A stretch of DNA of 64,000 bases from contig OY292275.1 in the NCBI GenBank assembly GCA_958496175.1, forward strand, positions 59,411,701-59,475,700, written 5' to 3'. The stretch is from Sisyra terminalis. Lineage: Eukaryota; Arthropoda; Insecta; Neuroptera; Sisyridae. The notes below the pieces were generated by a model. It did no database searches. It had not been told where the DNA came from and saw only the letters and a program-made list of their open reading frames with translations. Made by a program: the position numbers and the translations under genes. Positions 12,736 to 24,977 of the stretch are shown here, in pieces. Each line of letters begins with the position of its first letter. The first letter of the stretch is position 1.

Positions 12736-14762
12736 TTTGTAATTGATATCATCATACCTATTGATCATTTAGGTTCCATGAAGTTTAAGCTTTAGGGACA
12801 TAAGCGAATGTAGAAATCTAAGTAATATAGAAAACTAGGGTCAATTTTAAAAGATTTCCAAAAATTTTACGGACAACTAACGTTGAAAAAAATGGTGTTT
12901 CTAGTGGTTAAATTATTCCCAAAGATGTAACCATATTTCCTTGAATCTAGACGGAAAGAGGATTAATGAAAAACAATAAAATCTACCCTTAAATTTTTTT
13001 TTTCAAAAATTTATTTTAAATAAAAATTTTATCAATATAAGTTTTTGAGTTTTTCTCAAAAACTTAATGATTTCACCCCCTGTTTTTCCTCTATTTTAGG
13101 GGGGAAACGAGATAACTGTCTGTCTTTATACTTCAAATAGTTTAGTCTTTGATCATCGGATCTTGGATCAATGAATTTTCGAAAAACTCACTTTCAATAC
13201 TTCTAAATTATCATCCGTTAAATATTTCCTTTTTTTCGGATTTTGAGCCCTCTTTTCTTCTTCTATTGTTAGAGACTGTCACCCTTTACAATCCCTTCTC
13301 CCCACTTTAAAAAGCATTCATAGTTAAGCCCAAAGTTATAAAATAAAAATATTTTAAAAAACTTAAAAAAATTAATGGGAAAATCTGTCCAATTATTTCT
13401 TTAATCGAACATTGAAATCGATGGCTGAGTTCAAAAATGAAACAACCCAATTGATTTCCCGATTGATTCCCGATGAACCCGATTGATTAACTTGTTAGAA
13501 AATAATCCTTTTTAAAAAAGCCAAATAAAATTTTTCAAATTTTCTTATCTACAAAAAAATATTTTCAGAAAATATCAATTTCAAAATTTTTTTTGAGTTT
13601 TTTCAGTTTTGAACTGAGCCATCGAAATGTGATCATTAATTTTCCACATTCTTCTTCGGATGTCCCACTATGTCGCATTTTGTTGATCAAAGGCAATTTT
13701 TTTCGGTTTATTGAAAAACAAGAATTGTTATAGTTCGGAATTTTTGGATACTTAATATTATATTATCTCAATAGTGCCAATATATTTCCAAAAGATGATA
13801 TCCCTCCATAACCAATTCACTGTAGTATTACCTTTGTGAAAATTTGTACAATGACGCAAATGTTATAAAAACCCATGGATCGAATAAAGCACACAGAGAG
13901 ACTTTTCAATTTGTACGACTTTGACGTAAAGCTTTGATAATAATAGAAAAATGAAAAGAAAATACCAAGAGCTTATCGATTCAATTTTCAGAGATGCATT
14001 TTTTCCTTGTTTTATATTTCCTCGAACCATAGCGCCGAGGTAATTCTATTTTTTACCAAGAAAAAATATAATCCTCGAATGAAACGAAGTACACATCTAG
14101 ACTGATTGAAAACGGCTGACGTGGGCACTGGAAAACAATGTGGAAAATCGAAAGACTAATTATTTAATTGACGAGGCAATTAACTGATTGTTTTCACGAT
14201 ACAGTGAAATTTGATGGCAAATAAGAACGGAGGCTTTTTTTATTAGTCCAACAAACTTGGATAGTTGTTATTTTGAATATTGCATCTGTAGCTCGTATTA
14301 AACATGGCAAGAATTTCCCGGTCGGCTTGTCCTACTTTTCGCGAAAATTCCACGGCCCTGTTGTCGCAAATGCAACGCGTAACGTGACGACGGCAATTTT
14401 AACAACCGATCGTAAATTTCAAGTGCGTTTAACGATGTAACGTTTATGTGTTATAAATGATGTCCTCGAATCAATTACTTATCTCTATGTAAAATCGAAT
14501 GTGCATTTTTTAATAAGATGCAATTAGTAAATTTAATGAGGCAGTGCTGATTTATAGGTCGATTTAAAAGTTAGTACATCTAGTGAAATTGTGTTTTGGT
14601 TTAAATGTTTTAAATTTTGGGATTACAAAGGTAGAATTGTTACTTTTATGACTTGGACCACAAACAAGAGTAATCTACTACCTTTGGAATTGGGGTCGAA
14701 ATTCACATTCTTGATATTTAGATTATTGTCAAAATAAGAGCATCGTTAAGGTACTGTACACT
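12736..14762. other. Non-coding DNA, no gene seen
   Basis: Homopolymer-rich, with no splice-phased reading frame. The part at 13,880-14,560 is lower in homopolymers and richer in CpG (for example ACGCGTAACGTGACGACGG). It shows no copies elsewhere in the window, so it could be regulatory. Confidence 0.3.
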
Positions 14763-15970
14763 AGTCTGACTCACAAAAAATGATGATTTTTTTTTCTTAA
14801 TTATATCGAAAATATTGTTGGGGATGACAAATAAAAATCCTGTGAAAGTTTAAGCTCTCAATATTAATATTAAGAGGTGCCGCATCGCAAATTTCGATTT
14901 TCCATTTAAATAACATGGGAACAATATTCTCTTGCACTTTGGAATTTTATGGCTCACGTTGGTGACAATATTTCGGAGTGACCAAGGTATATTCTTGAAG
15001 AAAATGGAACGATCCACAAAAAAGGTCTTTGTACAAGTTTTTGATATATTTATTCCTTGAAAAGTTATTCGAGGTCAAAGTTGAACTAAAGAGAAATTTT
15101 AATATTTTTTCAATTTTTTCGGGAATTTTCAGTTTAATGCAAATAACTTAGGAAAAACTTGTGAAAAATATCAAAAACTTTTATGGAGATAAGTTATAGA
15201 AAAAAAAGTGCTCTACAAAAAAAGTTCTATAAAATTTTCTCATAAAATCGATGATTGTGTCAAAACATTGAAAAAATATTCAAATTTCTCTTTAGTTCAA
15301 CTTTGACCTCGAATAACAATCGAATAACATCAATTTATGAGAAAATTTTACAGGACATTGTTTGTAGAGCACTTTTCTTTCTATAACTTATCTTTATAAA
15401 AGTTTTTGATATTTTTCACAGGTCCTGAGTTATTTGCATTTAACTGAAAGTTCCGTGAAATATTATATTTTCAACATATTTTTTTTTTTTATTTTAATTA
15501 AATAACTAAGGACCTGTGAAAAATATCAAAAACTTTTATAGAGGTAAGTTATAGAAAGAAAAGTGCTCTACAAAAAATGTCCTGTAAAATTTTTACATAA
15601 AATTGATGGTTGGGTCAAAAAATTGAAAAAATATTAAAATTTCTCTTTAGTTCAACTTTGACCTCGAATAACTTTTGAAGGAATAAATATATCAAAAACT
15701 TGTACGAGACCTTTTTTGTAAATCGTTCAATTTTCTACAAGAATATACCTTGGTCATTCCGAAATATTGTCACCAACGTGAGCTATAAAATTCCAAAGTG
15801 CAAGAAAATATTGTTCCCATGTTATTTAAATGGAAAATCGAAATTTGGGATGCGACACCTGTTAATATTAATTTTAAGAGCTTAAACTTTCACAGGATTT
15901 TTTTTTTGTCGTTCCCAACAATATTTTCGATATAATTAAGGAAATAAAATCATCAACGAAAACCAACGAA
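14763..15970. mobile_element. Foldback element, family F copy 1
   Basis: Outer left arm starts GTCTGACTCAC; the right arm mirrors it to about 15,965. Arms share AAAATATTGTTGGGGATGAC, TTAATATTAATATTAAG, GATGCGGCACC-like and TTTTCCATTTAAAT phrases in inverted order. The interior holds a second set of inverted sub-arms ('AACTTATCTCTATAAAAG' and its complement), so there are two foldback centres. GTACACTA flanks both sides (14,755-14,762 and about 15,972-15,979), a possible 8-bp target duplication. There is no transposase. Confidence 0.75.
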
Positions 15971-15979
15971 AAGTACACT

Positions 15980-17260
15980 AACGAAAATTAATCATTAAAG
16001 TTATTGTAATCTTTTAATTGACACTCTAAATAATTAAGAAATTCATTAACAAAGAAACGCTAGTTAAAGAGTTCAAAAATTAAGATGATTCTCCTTCGAA
16101 AGTGGCTACATTTTCATATAAAAAAAGGCTTTATTTCAACCCCAAAAATATTTTCTAAAAATATTTAAGTATCAAATTTTGAGACGTTCATATTGATAGT
16201 ATTTGCAAGCATTGATTTTTTGTTATATTATTTAAGAAAAAATTTATTCTACTTTTATTTTCACGTTTACAATATATCTTTTTAACTGACCTAAAACGGA
16301 TAAAACAACCGGAAGATATAGAATTCGTTTTTATTAATAACTGAGCAATTCGTAATTAATTAGATTATTAATATTTCAATAGTTGGAAACGCCCATGACC
16401 AACGTGCAACACGGAAAGTGTGGGTGGCCAAGTTGGATGCAAGAAGATACAATTCCAATGCAGTTTTCATGATGAGAATATTAATTCAAATTGTGGTTTT
16501 CATTATATGAAAACATACGTAGGAACATGATGTATACTCAAATATTGAATGCATGTTGGGGTTGAACTTTAAAAAAGATTCCTAGAACTACAGTAGAGAA
16601 TTGTATATGAGGGGATGTTATTAAAATCCACCTACGCAATAAAGTCAAGATTGTCTGTTTTTCTGAGAAAGATCGGAAAATAGCAAATTGAAATCAAAAG
16701 GAAAATGAAAAGATATTTGATATCATGTTTCCTCTTTACCAGTGGTTGCCAATCTTTTACGTTTTAGATGCCAAATTATTTGTCTTAAGTGTTTTTTAAC
16801 ATGAAAGAAATTGTTTTGAATTGATTGAAATCGATTTTAGTGTAAAGCTTTCAGTGGTATTCTGATTCCAATAAGTATCGAAAGCAAAGCTTTCTGATCT
16901 TTTAGTAACTTAAAGTTTTTAGTACTAAAAATGAGCTTTTTCTTCAACTAAACGAATTGGTTAGTTAGCAAATGTAAAATTTATAAAATTTGACATTTGA
17001 GATATAAAGGAATAGAAAATGAAAATTGATTTTTTGTCTACAACAAAGAAAAAATTTTTAGGCGTAATAAGCACTAAATTTGTGGCAACAATTGGAATTC
17101 TTTTATTGATAATTTTTTACAGTCTATCGTTTAGGTTCGGATTTATTTTAGTAGAACATTCAAAAAGAAACTTCATTCCAAAATTTGAGAAAAAAATTTA
17201 CCATTTAAATACCATTTTTCTTAGAATTTAATGGAGATTTAAAATCTCATTGTTGTTTAC
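15980..17260. other. Non-coding DNA, no gene seen
   Basis: Mostly AT-rich single-copy sequence. A patch at 16,380-16,520 has a more even base composition. A 70-residue hydrophobic open frame at 17,019-17,231 lacks splice signals or recognisable motifs and is not called. Confidence 0.3.
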
Positions 17261-17261
17261 T

Positions 17262-17665
17262 ATAATTAATAATGTTCTTGGGAACTTGGATTCAAATAAT
17301 AAGACGTTATTTTTGAAATTATCTCAACGTTTCGTTGGTATTTATTTCCATCTTCTTCAGGAGAATTTTTGAGGTTAATAGTTATAATTACCACTAGCGT
17401 ACTCACTCGGTTATCTTGTTGAAAATGATTATTTAAATAACGTTTATTTTAACACTGGAATGAGAATGATCAGCAATTATTGTATTTAACTTAACTTAAT
17501 CTTGTTTTATATATATTTTTTTTAATTTTTGATCCGGTATAATGAGCCAGTATTTACAACGAGGATGTTAACATCAAAAATTCTCCTGAAGAAGTTGGAA
17601 ATAAATACCAACGAAACGTTGAGATAATTTGAATCCAAGTTCCTAAGAACATTATTAATTATTTA
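17262..17665. mobile_element. Palindromic element with paired hammerhead-like motifs (TCTC/GAGA)
   Basis: Left arm 17,264-17,370 and right arm 17,575-17,662 are inverted copies sharing AATAATGTTCTTGGGAACTT-like ends. The right copy (17,582-17,624, plus) reads TCTC, CTGAAGA, A, GTTGG/CCAAC stem II, GAAA, CGTT, GAGA, so stem I has four pairs. The left copy (17,322-17,364, minus) is the same except for one stem II mismatch. The ~200-bp loop is unique AT-rich DNA. Confidence 0.75.
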
Positions 17666-18345
17666 GCACCAGGATGTTGTTAACTATGTTTATTTCTCCC
17701 GAAAATTATTACTCTAATCGAGTCGGTTAAACCAATGTCTACTTAAGAGCTTTCACAGCCTTAAATATGCTTTTTCTCTCGCTATTTAGATTCATATCTT
17801 CTTTCTCAAGATTACCTGCGAATTGGTTCTTCAAAATTCCAATTGATTTGAATTTGATTGATTTTTTGTAGAATATTTTTCTTCCTACACGATTTACAAC
17901 ACTAGTTAAAGAAGAAAAAGAATTATTGATTCAAAATTTGTAAATTAAATTTGCACTAACAAGTGTTTGTTTTATTTTGAAGTTATTTAGTTTTTTAAGT
18001 GCTTTTTTTACCCATATGGTTTACCAAATTGAGGATTAAAAAACCTCAATACTGCTCAATACCTTAGGCTTATTATCTTCCCTGGATCTCTTATTCTGTA
18101 ATTTTTATTCGGCTAGTTTTGTACGGGGGTCGAAGACCCCAATTCAATCGCCATTATTGCATTTTAATAGCATTTGAGATGCAATTTGATCTTTTGCCTA
18201 ACAAAATCTGTAAGAAGATACTTTTTTCTGATTACATTGACCAATTATGAGGCCTAACTTGAAATTTACGTTGGTTTATTTCTGTAGTTAGACTTTGAAA
18301 AGGAATCATCATTATTAGATTGGTATAAGTTTAATGCTTGTTTTT

Positions 18346-18650
18346 TTTTTAAATAAGAAGAAAATTCAGGTTATTTAAGATCTTTTTGTTTTTTATTTAA
18401 TATTTTTATTATTCAATTAGCTACGTTTCGTTACTAATCGTAACTTCCTCAGGCTTCTTGATTCACAAAATTAAAATATTTTTAAATAAAAAAAATATTA
18501 AAAAAAATAAAAAAAAAAAATTTTGTGAATCAAGAAGCCTGAGGAAGTTACGATTAGTAACGAAACGTAGCTAATTGAATAATAAAATATTAAATAAAAA
18601 ATAAAAAACAAAAAAGATGTTAAATAACCTGAATTTTCTTGTTATTTAAA
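18346..18650. mobile_element. Palindromic element with paired hammerhead-like motifs (AGC/GCT)
   Basis: The arms mirror each other around about 18,498 with only an A/T-rich loop. Motifs are at 18,419-18,455 (minus) and 18,536-18,572 (plus): AGC, CTGAGGA, A, GTTAC/GTAAC stem II, GAAA, CGTA, GCT. The outer arms end with TTCAGGTTATTTAAGATC and its inverse. The same family occurs at 18,730-18,880 and 39,690-40,080. Confidence 0.75.
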
Positions 18651-18729
18651 AAAATATAAAAGCTGAGATCTGAATTTTATCATCTTTTAATGCTTGTATT
18701 CATCTGTTTTTGGTATAGAGTTATTTTGT

Positions 18730-18880
18730 TAATTAGTTAACAATTCCGGTTGTTTAAGATCGGTTTTTTTTATTTAATATTTTTTAATATTCTAATTAGC
18801 TACGTTTCGTTACGTATTGTAACTTCATCAGGCTTCTTGAATCACAAAAAATATAATATTTTCAATTTAAATTCAACAAA
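18730..18880 (-). mobile_element. Solo arm of the AGC/GCT hammerhead family, canonical core
   Basis: On the minus strand the motif (18,799-18,835) reads AGC, CTGATGA (the canonical hammerhead core), stem II GTTAC/GTAAC, GAAA, CGTA, GCT. Flanks carry the same GGTTGTTTAAGATC phrase as the palindromic copies. Only one arm is present. Confidence 0.65.
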
Positions 18881-19540
18881 CAAATTGTCTTCATATTTCA
18901 TAAATGCTGAGATCTGAATTTTATCATCTGTTATTTTGTAATAGGTTTTTAAATTAGGTATTGAAGTTCTGGTGGTGTTTGTTATGTGAAAATATATGGT
19001 TTACCGAAATCATAATGGAATTCTTTACCAAATTGTCCATTGTTGTTTGCTAATAAAAAAATCTCTTAAAGCTCTAGAAAATAATCTTTTGTATTAAGAA
19101 AAAATAAAATTAAATGACATTTGAAAATAGCATCTGATTTATTCACTATAAAAGTAACAGACGGTTCCTGTTGCGCTCTGTTGCCGATAGAAATAACGAT
19201 AATTGTGAAAATGATTTCGGCCAAATTATAATACTCGTATCTCATTTGATTCGGGCATGAAGCCAAATATACAAAAGCCTGGTTTCAATAATACGAAATT
19301 GAAATAGCCAGAGAATTGATAATAATTAAGCTGAATTTTTTTCCATTTTTTTTTTGCTTATATAAATGTTTCGTATTTAAGTAACCGCGGTATTTTTTTT
19401 CTTCAACATTTGCATGCATCGTATATATGGATGTGGTTGACCACGATTTTGTCACAATTTTCCCCTATTTCAGTCGAGTCATTTCGGAAATGAATGTAGA
19501 ACGCAAGGTTTTTCTTTTATTGGTTGTTGGAGATGAAATT
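18881..19540. other. Non-coding DNA, no gene seen
   Basis: AT-rich sequence with no supported coding exon, repeat copy or element terminus. Confidence 0.3.
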
Positions 19541-19544
19541 TTTA

Positions 19545-20725
19545 TAAAATTTTAATCGAAATTTAAATATTTCAAGTCCAAAATTCGTTTTAAAATCCCG
19601 CTTGGTTTGAATATTGAAAATTAAGTTTCAGAAAATACCATAAATTACTGTCTTTAAAAAAAATTATCAAAATTTCTAGTTGGAAATCTTTTTGATTGAT
19701 AAAGTTGGGGAAAAACGTGAATTTTTGCCCGAACAATCAGTAATACTAGGGGAATTTTTGTTGTAGAAAAATTTGTTTTACTACCCTGTTTAACTAATTT
19801 CAATATTAATTTGAAAATAACGTACGAATATTTTTTATAAAATTTTAATCCAAATTTAAATGTTTAATATTAAAAGTTTAACTCTATAAAATTCGTCTTG
19901 GTTTGAATATTGAAAATTAAGTTTAAGAAAATACTATAAATTACAGTCGTGTCAGTCCAATTCGTCGGTCCAGCACTGGTCGCTGATTATTTTTTTTTAA
20001 TTCTGATTTTTTTTACTGTCACCCCAACATGTTGGTAGTTCAAATTCATCATTATTTTAATTTTATTGTTTTTAGTTTTCCGGTGGTGGCCATATTAGTT
20101 TATCTGGGCGCAGACATTTTTGCACTTTTAAGGGTTTGCGGAAACTTGATTATCTCAGGCCCTATTTGTCCTATCAAAATGAAACTAAAAACAGTATGTT
20201 CATGAAAATATTAGGTATAAGGTTGTAATAAGACGTTTTCACCTAAATGTAATTCTAAGGGATGAAATTTCAGCCTAAATTTTTAGCTCTCATTTGTAAA
20301 AACTCCAATTTTCACGGAAAGATTGTGAAGGAAGGGAAAGAGTCTACGCGTTAAAACTTTTTTTACCAACAATTAGGTACTAATTGTATTCAAAAACAAA
20401 ATTTGAAGTCTGAGACTTTAAGCCTTTTTAATATAAAAAATAACAAAATGTGGAAATTTTCAAAATTTGCAATTTTCTGACCCCAATATCTTTGATGGGG
20501 GACCAGATAAAAATCTGAAATATCACCCCATTATAGTACTGTATGATAGTATTATGCACCCAGTCTTTAAAACAAAAATTTATCATAATTTCTAAATGAG
20601 AATCTTTTTTATTGATAAAGTTAGGGAAAAACGTGAATTTTCGCTCGGACAATCAATTAATGCCCTGTTTAACTTCAGGACAATTTTTAATATTAATTTG
20701 CAAAAAATATACGAATATAACATAA
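19545..20725. repeat. Local direct repeats
   Basis: Two sequence blocks are each present twice. Block 1 (TTGGTTTGAATATTGAAAAT and flanks) lies at about 19,555-19,655 and 19,835-19,945. Block 2 (GGGAAAAACGTGAATTTT and flanks) lies at about 19,667-19,845 and 20,583-20,725. Copies differ by several percent plus indels. Open frames here are low-complexity. Confidence 0.6.
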
Positions 20726-21130
20726 ATTTCAAATTTAATTTATGTTTTTGTTCCTCATTGACCCATGAATTTTCCAAAGAGCAAGGAAATCATGAAAAAC
20801 GTTCAAAAATCGGAAGAATACGTCGCTATCTCTATTTTTTTCTCTGTGACACAAAGGGTGGATTTTCTTTCCCTTTTAAATGCATTGAATGGAAAAAACA
20901 AAGGAACATTTTTTTCAAAGAATCATAAAAAAAATTTTATTCAAAATAAAAGGACAAAGAACAAAAAAATCAACTCTCTGAATATCAAGGAAGATTTTTG
21001 ATGAAAACAGAGTTAAAATTATTTCGAAAACTTTTAATACATTAAATGAATATTTTTTCTTTAATTTTTTTATTAAATTATGGATAAATAAAGAATTGTA
21101 ATAGATAAACCTTTAAAAGATACAGGGCAT

Positions 21131-21364
21131 TACAGTATAATCTCACTAATCCGGCCCTTCGATAGATCGACACGTCCAATAATCCGACACCCTGGCTCTC
21201 GCCTCCCTCCCCCTCTATTCCTATGCATATATTTATTATTTCTATGAAATGCTTTGTTTTATTTATTACCAATGACTTTTCATTATAATTCAGTAATCCG
21301 AACATTCCTATACTCCGGCACCCTCCGGTTTTTAATAGTACCGGATTAGTGAGATTACACTGTA
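21131..21364. mobile_element. TA-flanked MITE (Tc1/pogo-like)
   Basis: Inverted terminal repeats CAGTATAATCTCACTAATCC (left) and CAGTGTAATCTCACTAATCC (right, read on minus) are bounded by TA at 21,131-21,132 and 21,363-21,364. The 230-bp interior repeats 'AATCCGA' phrases and lacks a transposase. The CAGT start and TA duplication fit pogo/Tc1-type elements. Confidence 0.85.
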
Positions 21365-21789
21365 TTAATGTGAGGAAAACCCATTGTTAAGTTATGAAAA
21401 ATTTATGTTTTCGCTGAAAAAAAATTTTTAATTTTCATGAGCAAATGAAAGTCCCAAAACAATGAATGCGTTTATGAATCTTCTGTGACGTCACAATACG
21501 CATCAATTTTTCAAAAAGATCACTATGCCTTGAGATTAGTGCATAATATTCTTAAGATATTTTCTAATTATTGTTGAATTATGTGTAATAGGCTTATGAT
21601 TAAAAAATATGGATTCCAAAGAACGAAAACGGAAATCCATGGATGGAATCAAATTTTAAGAGCTTTTGGGTGTCAGATGATTATTCTTCTCTCTTTTTGT
21701 AAAACCAATTTTTTTTTTTGGACTCCTATGTAATTTGCACCAGTTCAGCAATGTCTCGCTATATTATGGTGGTGGTAGCAGGCAATTGA

Positions 21790-22030
21790 CCCTTTTATTT
21801 TGAAAGTGAGTTAAGTTCATTTCAAGAACAATCCCTATAGTCAAAATAAGATTTTTCCGCTGACTTTGAACAGTTATACTATGTATAGAATATATTGCCG
21901 TCCAATTTATGTAGTATAATTTAATATAGGTAATAATATATAAAAATCATACCATAAACATAAGTTTGAATAGAAGATCAAACAAAAATATTCGTGACGT
22001 ATTTTGATTGCCAAGCAATCTTCTTTCTCA
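21790..22030. mobile_element. Nested element fragments
   Basis: 21,798-21,840 is one terminus (TTTATTTTGAAAGTGAGTTA) of the DNA element seen complete at 40,930-41,172. From 21,841 it joins a piece of the CCA-type hammerhead element (TTTATGTAGTATAATTTAAT and ATAAAAATCATACCATAAAC), ending at a decayed motif at 21,985-22,025 where GAAA has become AAAA. Confidence 0.6.
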
Positions 22031-22064
22031 ACACCCATTGTTAAAAACAATGACAATTAGGTCC

Positions 22065-22750
22065 TTATTTAGAGTATTCAGGCCTTAAATTGACAATTTT
22101 TTTATTGGAAATACAAGGACGAAATGATTATTGAGGATAAACCCTTGATGGTTAAATACTCGCAAAATTTTTTCAAATAAATTTAACAGTTCATTCACCA
22201 TAATTTCCAATTCAACTACCATTCCAAAGTATTTTTTCTTGAATTTACCACTATATGTCATAAGCAGTATAAAAACTTATTGGTGGAATTCTATAATAAA
22301 TTACAATTTGTGCAGATATGCTTGTATTTTCAAACCAAAATTATTTTTTTCCTTCACCTTACGGAAAAAAGCATGTCACAGGTGTTACCTCTTTATATAA
22401 TACATATACTTCCGGTGAAGGTTGACGTCCGTTTTATCAAGATCCAATGAAATTCATCGACTTTCCTGGTCACTTAATATTTGTTATTTGTAAAAATGAA
22501 CCATTTATTTTGAATGTGAGTTAAGTGCATTTCAAAAACAATCCCTATAGTGTTATCATTTTTAACCATAGGAATATAAGATACTAAGGAGTAGGAAATA
22601 ATTGGTGTTTTTGTTAAAATCAGTAATTTCTGAAAACTTAGCAGTTAAATAATAAACATACTTTGTTCTAGCTACAAGAAGAAGAATCACCATATAGACC
22701 ACTCTTGAAATGGACTTACGTCACTTTCAAAATAAACGAGCCAATTGATC
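22065..22750 (-). mobile_element. Non-autonomous DNA element, inverted relative to copy at 40.9 kb
   Basis: Runs collinear and inverted with 40,925-41,610. Shared phrases include ACTTCCGGTGAAGG, TCATAAGCAGTATAAAAAC and the ends CACTTTCAAAATAAACG / CGTTTATTTTGAAAGTG. The paired 'TTTTGAAAGTG' termini (22,503 and 22,735) bound an inner ~235-bp unit. There is no coding capacity beyond short frames. Confidence 0.65.
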
Positions 22751-22843
22751 TTTAGTGTGGTGTTTAAGTAGCTGGAGGAGTCGAACTTCATTCCCCTGTC
22801 ATTTTAATTTTTATGTATTTGTTGATTGTTCTTGATCTTCTGA

Positions 22844-23430
22844 TCAAGCATCTGCTATTTCTTGGAGCTCTTGAGGGAGTTTCCGCTTTAGCCTTCTTTG
22901 ATTTATAGTTTCCCCCAATCCTAGTTCTTCTGCACTAGAACAATTTTCTAGGCCGTTAAGGAAATTCTTTGTGAGTTCGATTAGAAAGTCTTTTATGTAT
23001 GGGATGTTAATTTCGTGATAAATTTGGTATTTTCTCACATACCATGGAGCTTTAGGGATGATTCTTAAGACTCTATTTTGGAACACCTTTAGATCCTTGT
23101 GATTTTTCTTTGAGAATGGAAGCCAGATGGCGCAAGAGTATGTGATCAGTGGTCTAATGACTGATTTGTATATCATTGAACATTTCATACTTAAATGAGA
23201 CCTTCTGCTGATAGTTGGATGGGTCAAATATTGGCTTCTCTGATTTTACTTGAAATGTGGCTTTGCCAGGTTAATTTCGATTCCAGAAGTATGCCCAGAT
23301 ATTTAACAGGTGTTTTTTTTTCTCAATCCACGGAATTTCCATGTGATCCAACATGATAGGCTCCAGTTGGTTGGAGCAAATGCTTTTTTGCGACCCTTTT
23401 ACAATGGATTTATACTTCTTTGGTATAGTT
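22844..23430 (-). mobile_element. LINE remnant (Jockey-like reverse transcriptase C-terminus)
   Basis: On the minus strand, frames give VKYLGILLESKLTWQSHI, then after a frameshift IYKSVIRPLITYSCAIW, LKVFQNRVLRIIPKAPWYV and NIPYIKDFLIEL. This is the classic tail of Jockey-type ORF2 (thumb region of the reverse transcriptase). A frameshift and stops show it is dead. The downstream part (22,844-23,227) stays open for 127 codons by chance. Confidence 0.8.
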
Positions 23431-23442
23431 AAAAATAGGTTT

Positions 23443-23640
23443 TTAATCCACTACCGTAGCCTCTTCCGATAGTGCCTGAACTAGCACACCTGTTCTAAGA
23501 TTTGTGATAACTGAAACATAATACAATTTTAACCACAAATTACTTTTAATATCAAAGTACATAAGAGGAAACGTATGTGTTGCGGCAAAGACAAGAGCAA
23601 AGAATATAGTTTTAAATATATCCATTTTAGTGGAATACAA
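23443..23640 (-). CDS. Short open frame with signal-peptide-like start (uncertain)
   Basis: A 60-65-residue frame starts with a hydrophobic stretch (MDIFKTIFFALVFAA) like a signal peptide and ends EEATVVD-stop. No family is recognised. It lies between a LINE remnant and other small minus-strand frames. Splice links to them were not found: a TTTCAG acceptor inside the frame leads to an early stop in the spliced frame. It could be a small secreted protein, a gene fragment or chance. Confidence 0.15.
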   Translation of the reverse strand: MYSTKMDIFKTIFFALVFAATHTFPLMYFDIKSNLWLKLYYVSVITNLRTGVLVQALSEEATVVD

Positions 23641-23702
23641 ATATAATAATCATTGGCTCAAATTTAACTACAATGTCATTAGTTTCAACTGTCATTTCGA
23701 TT

Positions 23703-23885
23703 TCATTCAATTGCTAATAAGAATTTTCCATCTACTGAACCAGGAAAATAGGTGGTTGATAGACTGCTGGGTTTTCTTTGATTTGAAGAAAAAGGATCTC
23801 TAATATCAAATATATTTACAATACTATTGAAATTTCCGTGAAAAATTTGATTATCTTCCTCATGATCTTCTACTGAATTGATCAA
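23703..23885 (-). CDS. Short hydrophilic open frame (uncertain)
   Basis: About 60 residues, hydrophilic, containing NIFDIRDPFSSNQRKPSSL and ending LLAIE-stop. Composition is protein-like, but nothing is recognised and no convincing splice sites connect it to neighbours. It could be the last exon of an unknown minus-strand gene. Confidence 0.12.
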   Translation of the reverse strand: MINSVEDHEEDNQIFHGNFNSIVNIFDIRDPFSSNQRKPSSLSTTYFPGSVDGKFLLAIE

Positions 23886-24552
23886 AAATTTCGTTCACCA
23901 ATAATTTAGTCTTTCTTCGATCAATTATTTGTATTGAATTTTTGAAGTTCTTTTACTTTTGGTCAAATAAAAATTAAAGTTATAACTATTTTTTCAATGA
24001 TAAGCACTAGAAAATTTTTGCACAAATTCTACATAAAATAGCAAAACAAACATAAACGTTATCATAACAATAAAATTTAATTTTTTTTTAAAGGCAAAAT
24101 ATAAATTTTACGATCACTTTTGTTTGATATGATACCCATAATGGATCGATAATATCTTTTTCTCTATTTGACCAATGATTAAGTGGCCTCAATGTCTATT
24201 TTTGTGTCGCTAGACAATAATCCAACTCATATATATACATATACAATTTATATCGATTAGCATTAACTAAAGTTATAATCGTTGTAGTTTGCAGAAGATT
24301 TATTAGGGGGCGCTCGTTATAATTGCAATTAAAGCTCAAATTAATTATGAAATTATACAACTAGGAATGTTAAACGAACACTAAATATGGCATTTGGGCG
24401 TTTGTTTCGTGGCAAACCCTTGTGGATATGATTTATATACTGCGTAAAAGTTTCTAACGACAAATATCCACGAAAATGATGTCATTTAGAATTTATTTTC
24501 GTGTAAGATTCTTCATTAGAGAATTGGGAAAGGGTAATGAAAAAAAAAATAT

Positions 24553-24795
24553 TTATTTTGCTAGAAGTTTAAAATCGTAGTTGAGTAGTCTTCTGGATCT
24601 AATGTTTATTTGAATCATGAAATTTAAAGATTTATAAGCACTGTTGAGTTCAATGAAGCGGATTTTGATTAAATTGGTGTTTAAGATGACGGCAATAAGG
24701 GAATAGGGATCGGAAACAGGAGGGAATGCAAACAGCTTAGGTTTGATGACGTTTTCAACGACAGTGAAGAGACAATAGACAATGAAGGATATTTC
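24553..24795 (-). CDS. Short open frame with GC-rich third positions (uncertain)
   Basis: About 80 residues starting MEISFIVYCLFTVVEN, hydrophobic at the N-terminus, with AFPPVSDPYSLIAVIL inside. Many codons end in C (TTC, GTC, ATC, CTC, AAC), unusual in this AT-rich region and suggestive of coding. The stop is followed by AAATAAATAT, which could act as a poly(A) signal. No family is recognised. It lies head-to-head with the first exon of the Trio-type gene. Confidence 0.25.
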   Translation of the reverse strand, partial: EISFIVYCLFTVVENVIKPKLFAFPPVSDPYSLIAVILNTNLIKIRFIELNSAYKSLNFMIQINIRSRRLLNYDFKLLAK

Positions 24796-24977
24796 CATTA
24801 ACAATTATCTTATTTAAATAAACTATTAGGCACTTATGAGTACATTGATGATACATATTGTGCAATAACGGAGATTCAGGCGACACAGTGGCAGGAACTC
24901 CTGTCATATGTTTTAGAGAACAACGGAAGTTGAGTTTAACATTTGAAATTTTTATTTTATTTCATTGGAAATTTTAG

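Noticed and set aside
20596..20928. 110-codon plus frame
   Set aside because: Low-complexity Lys/Phe-rich frame overlapping a local direct repeat, with no exon signals.
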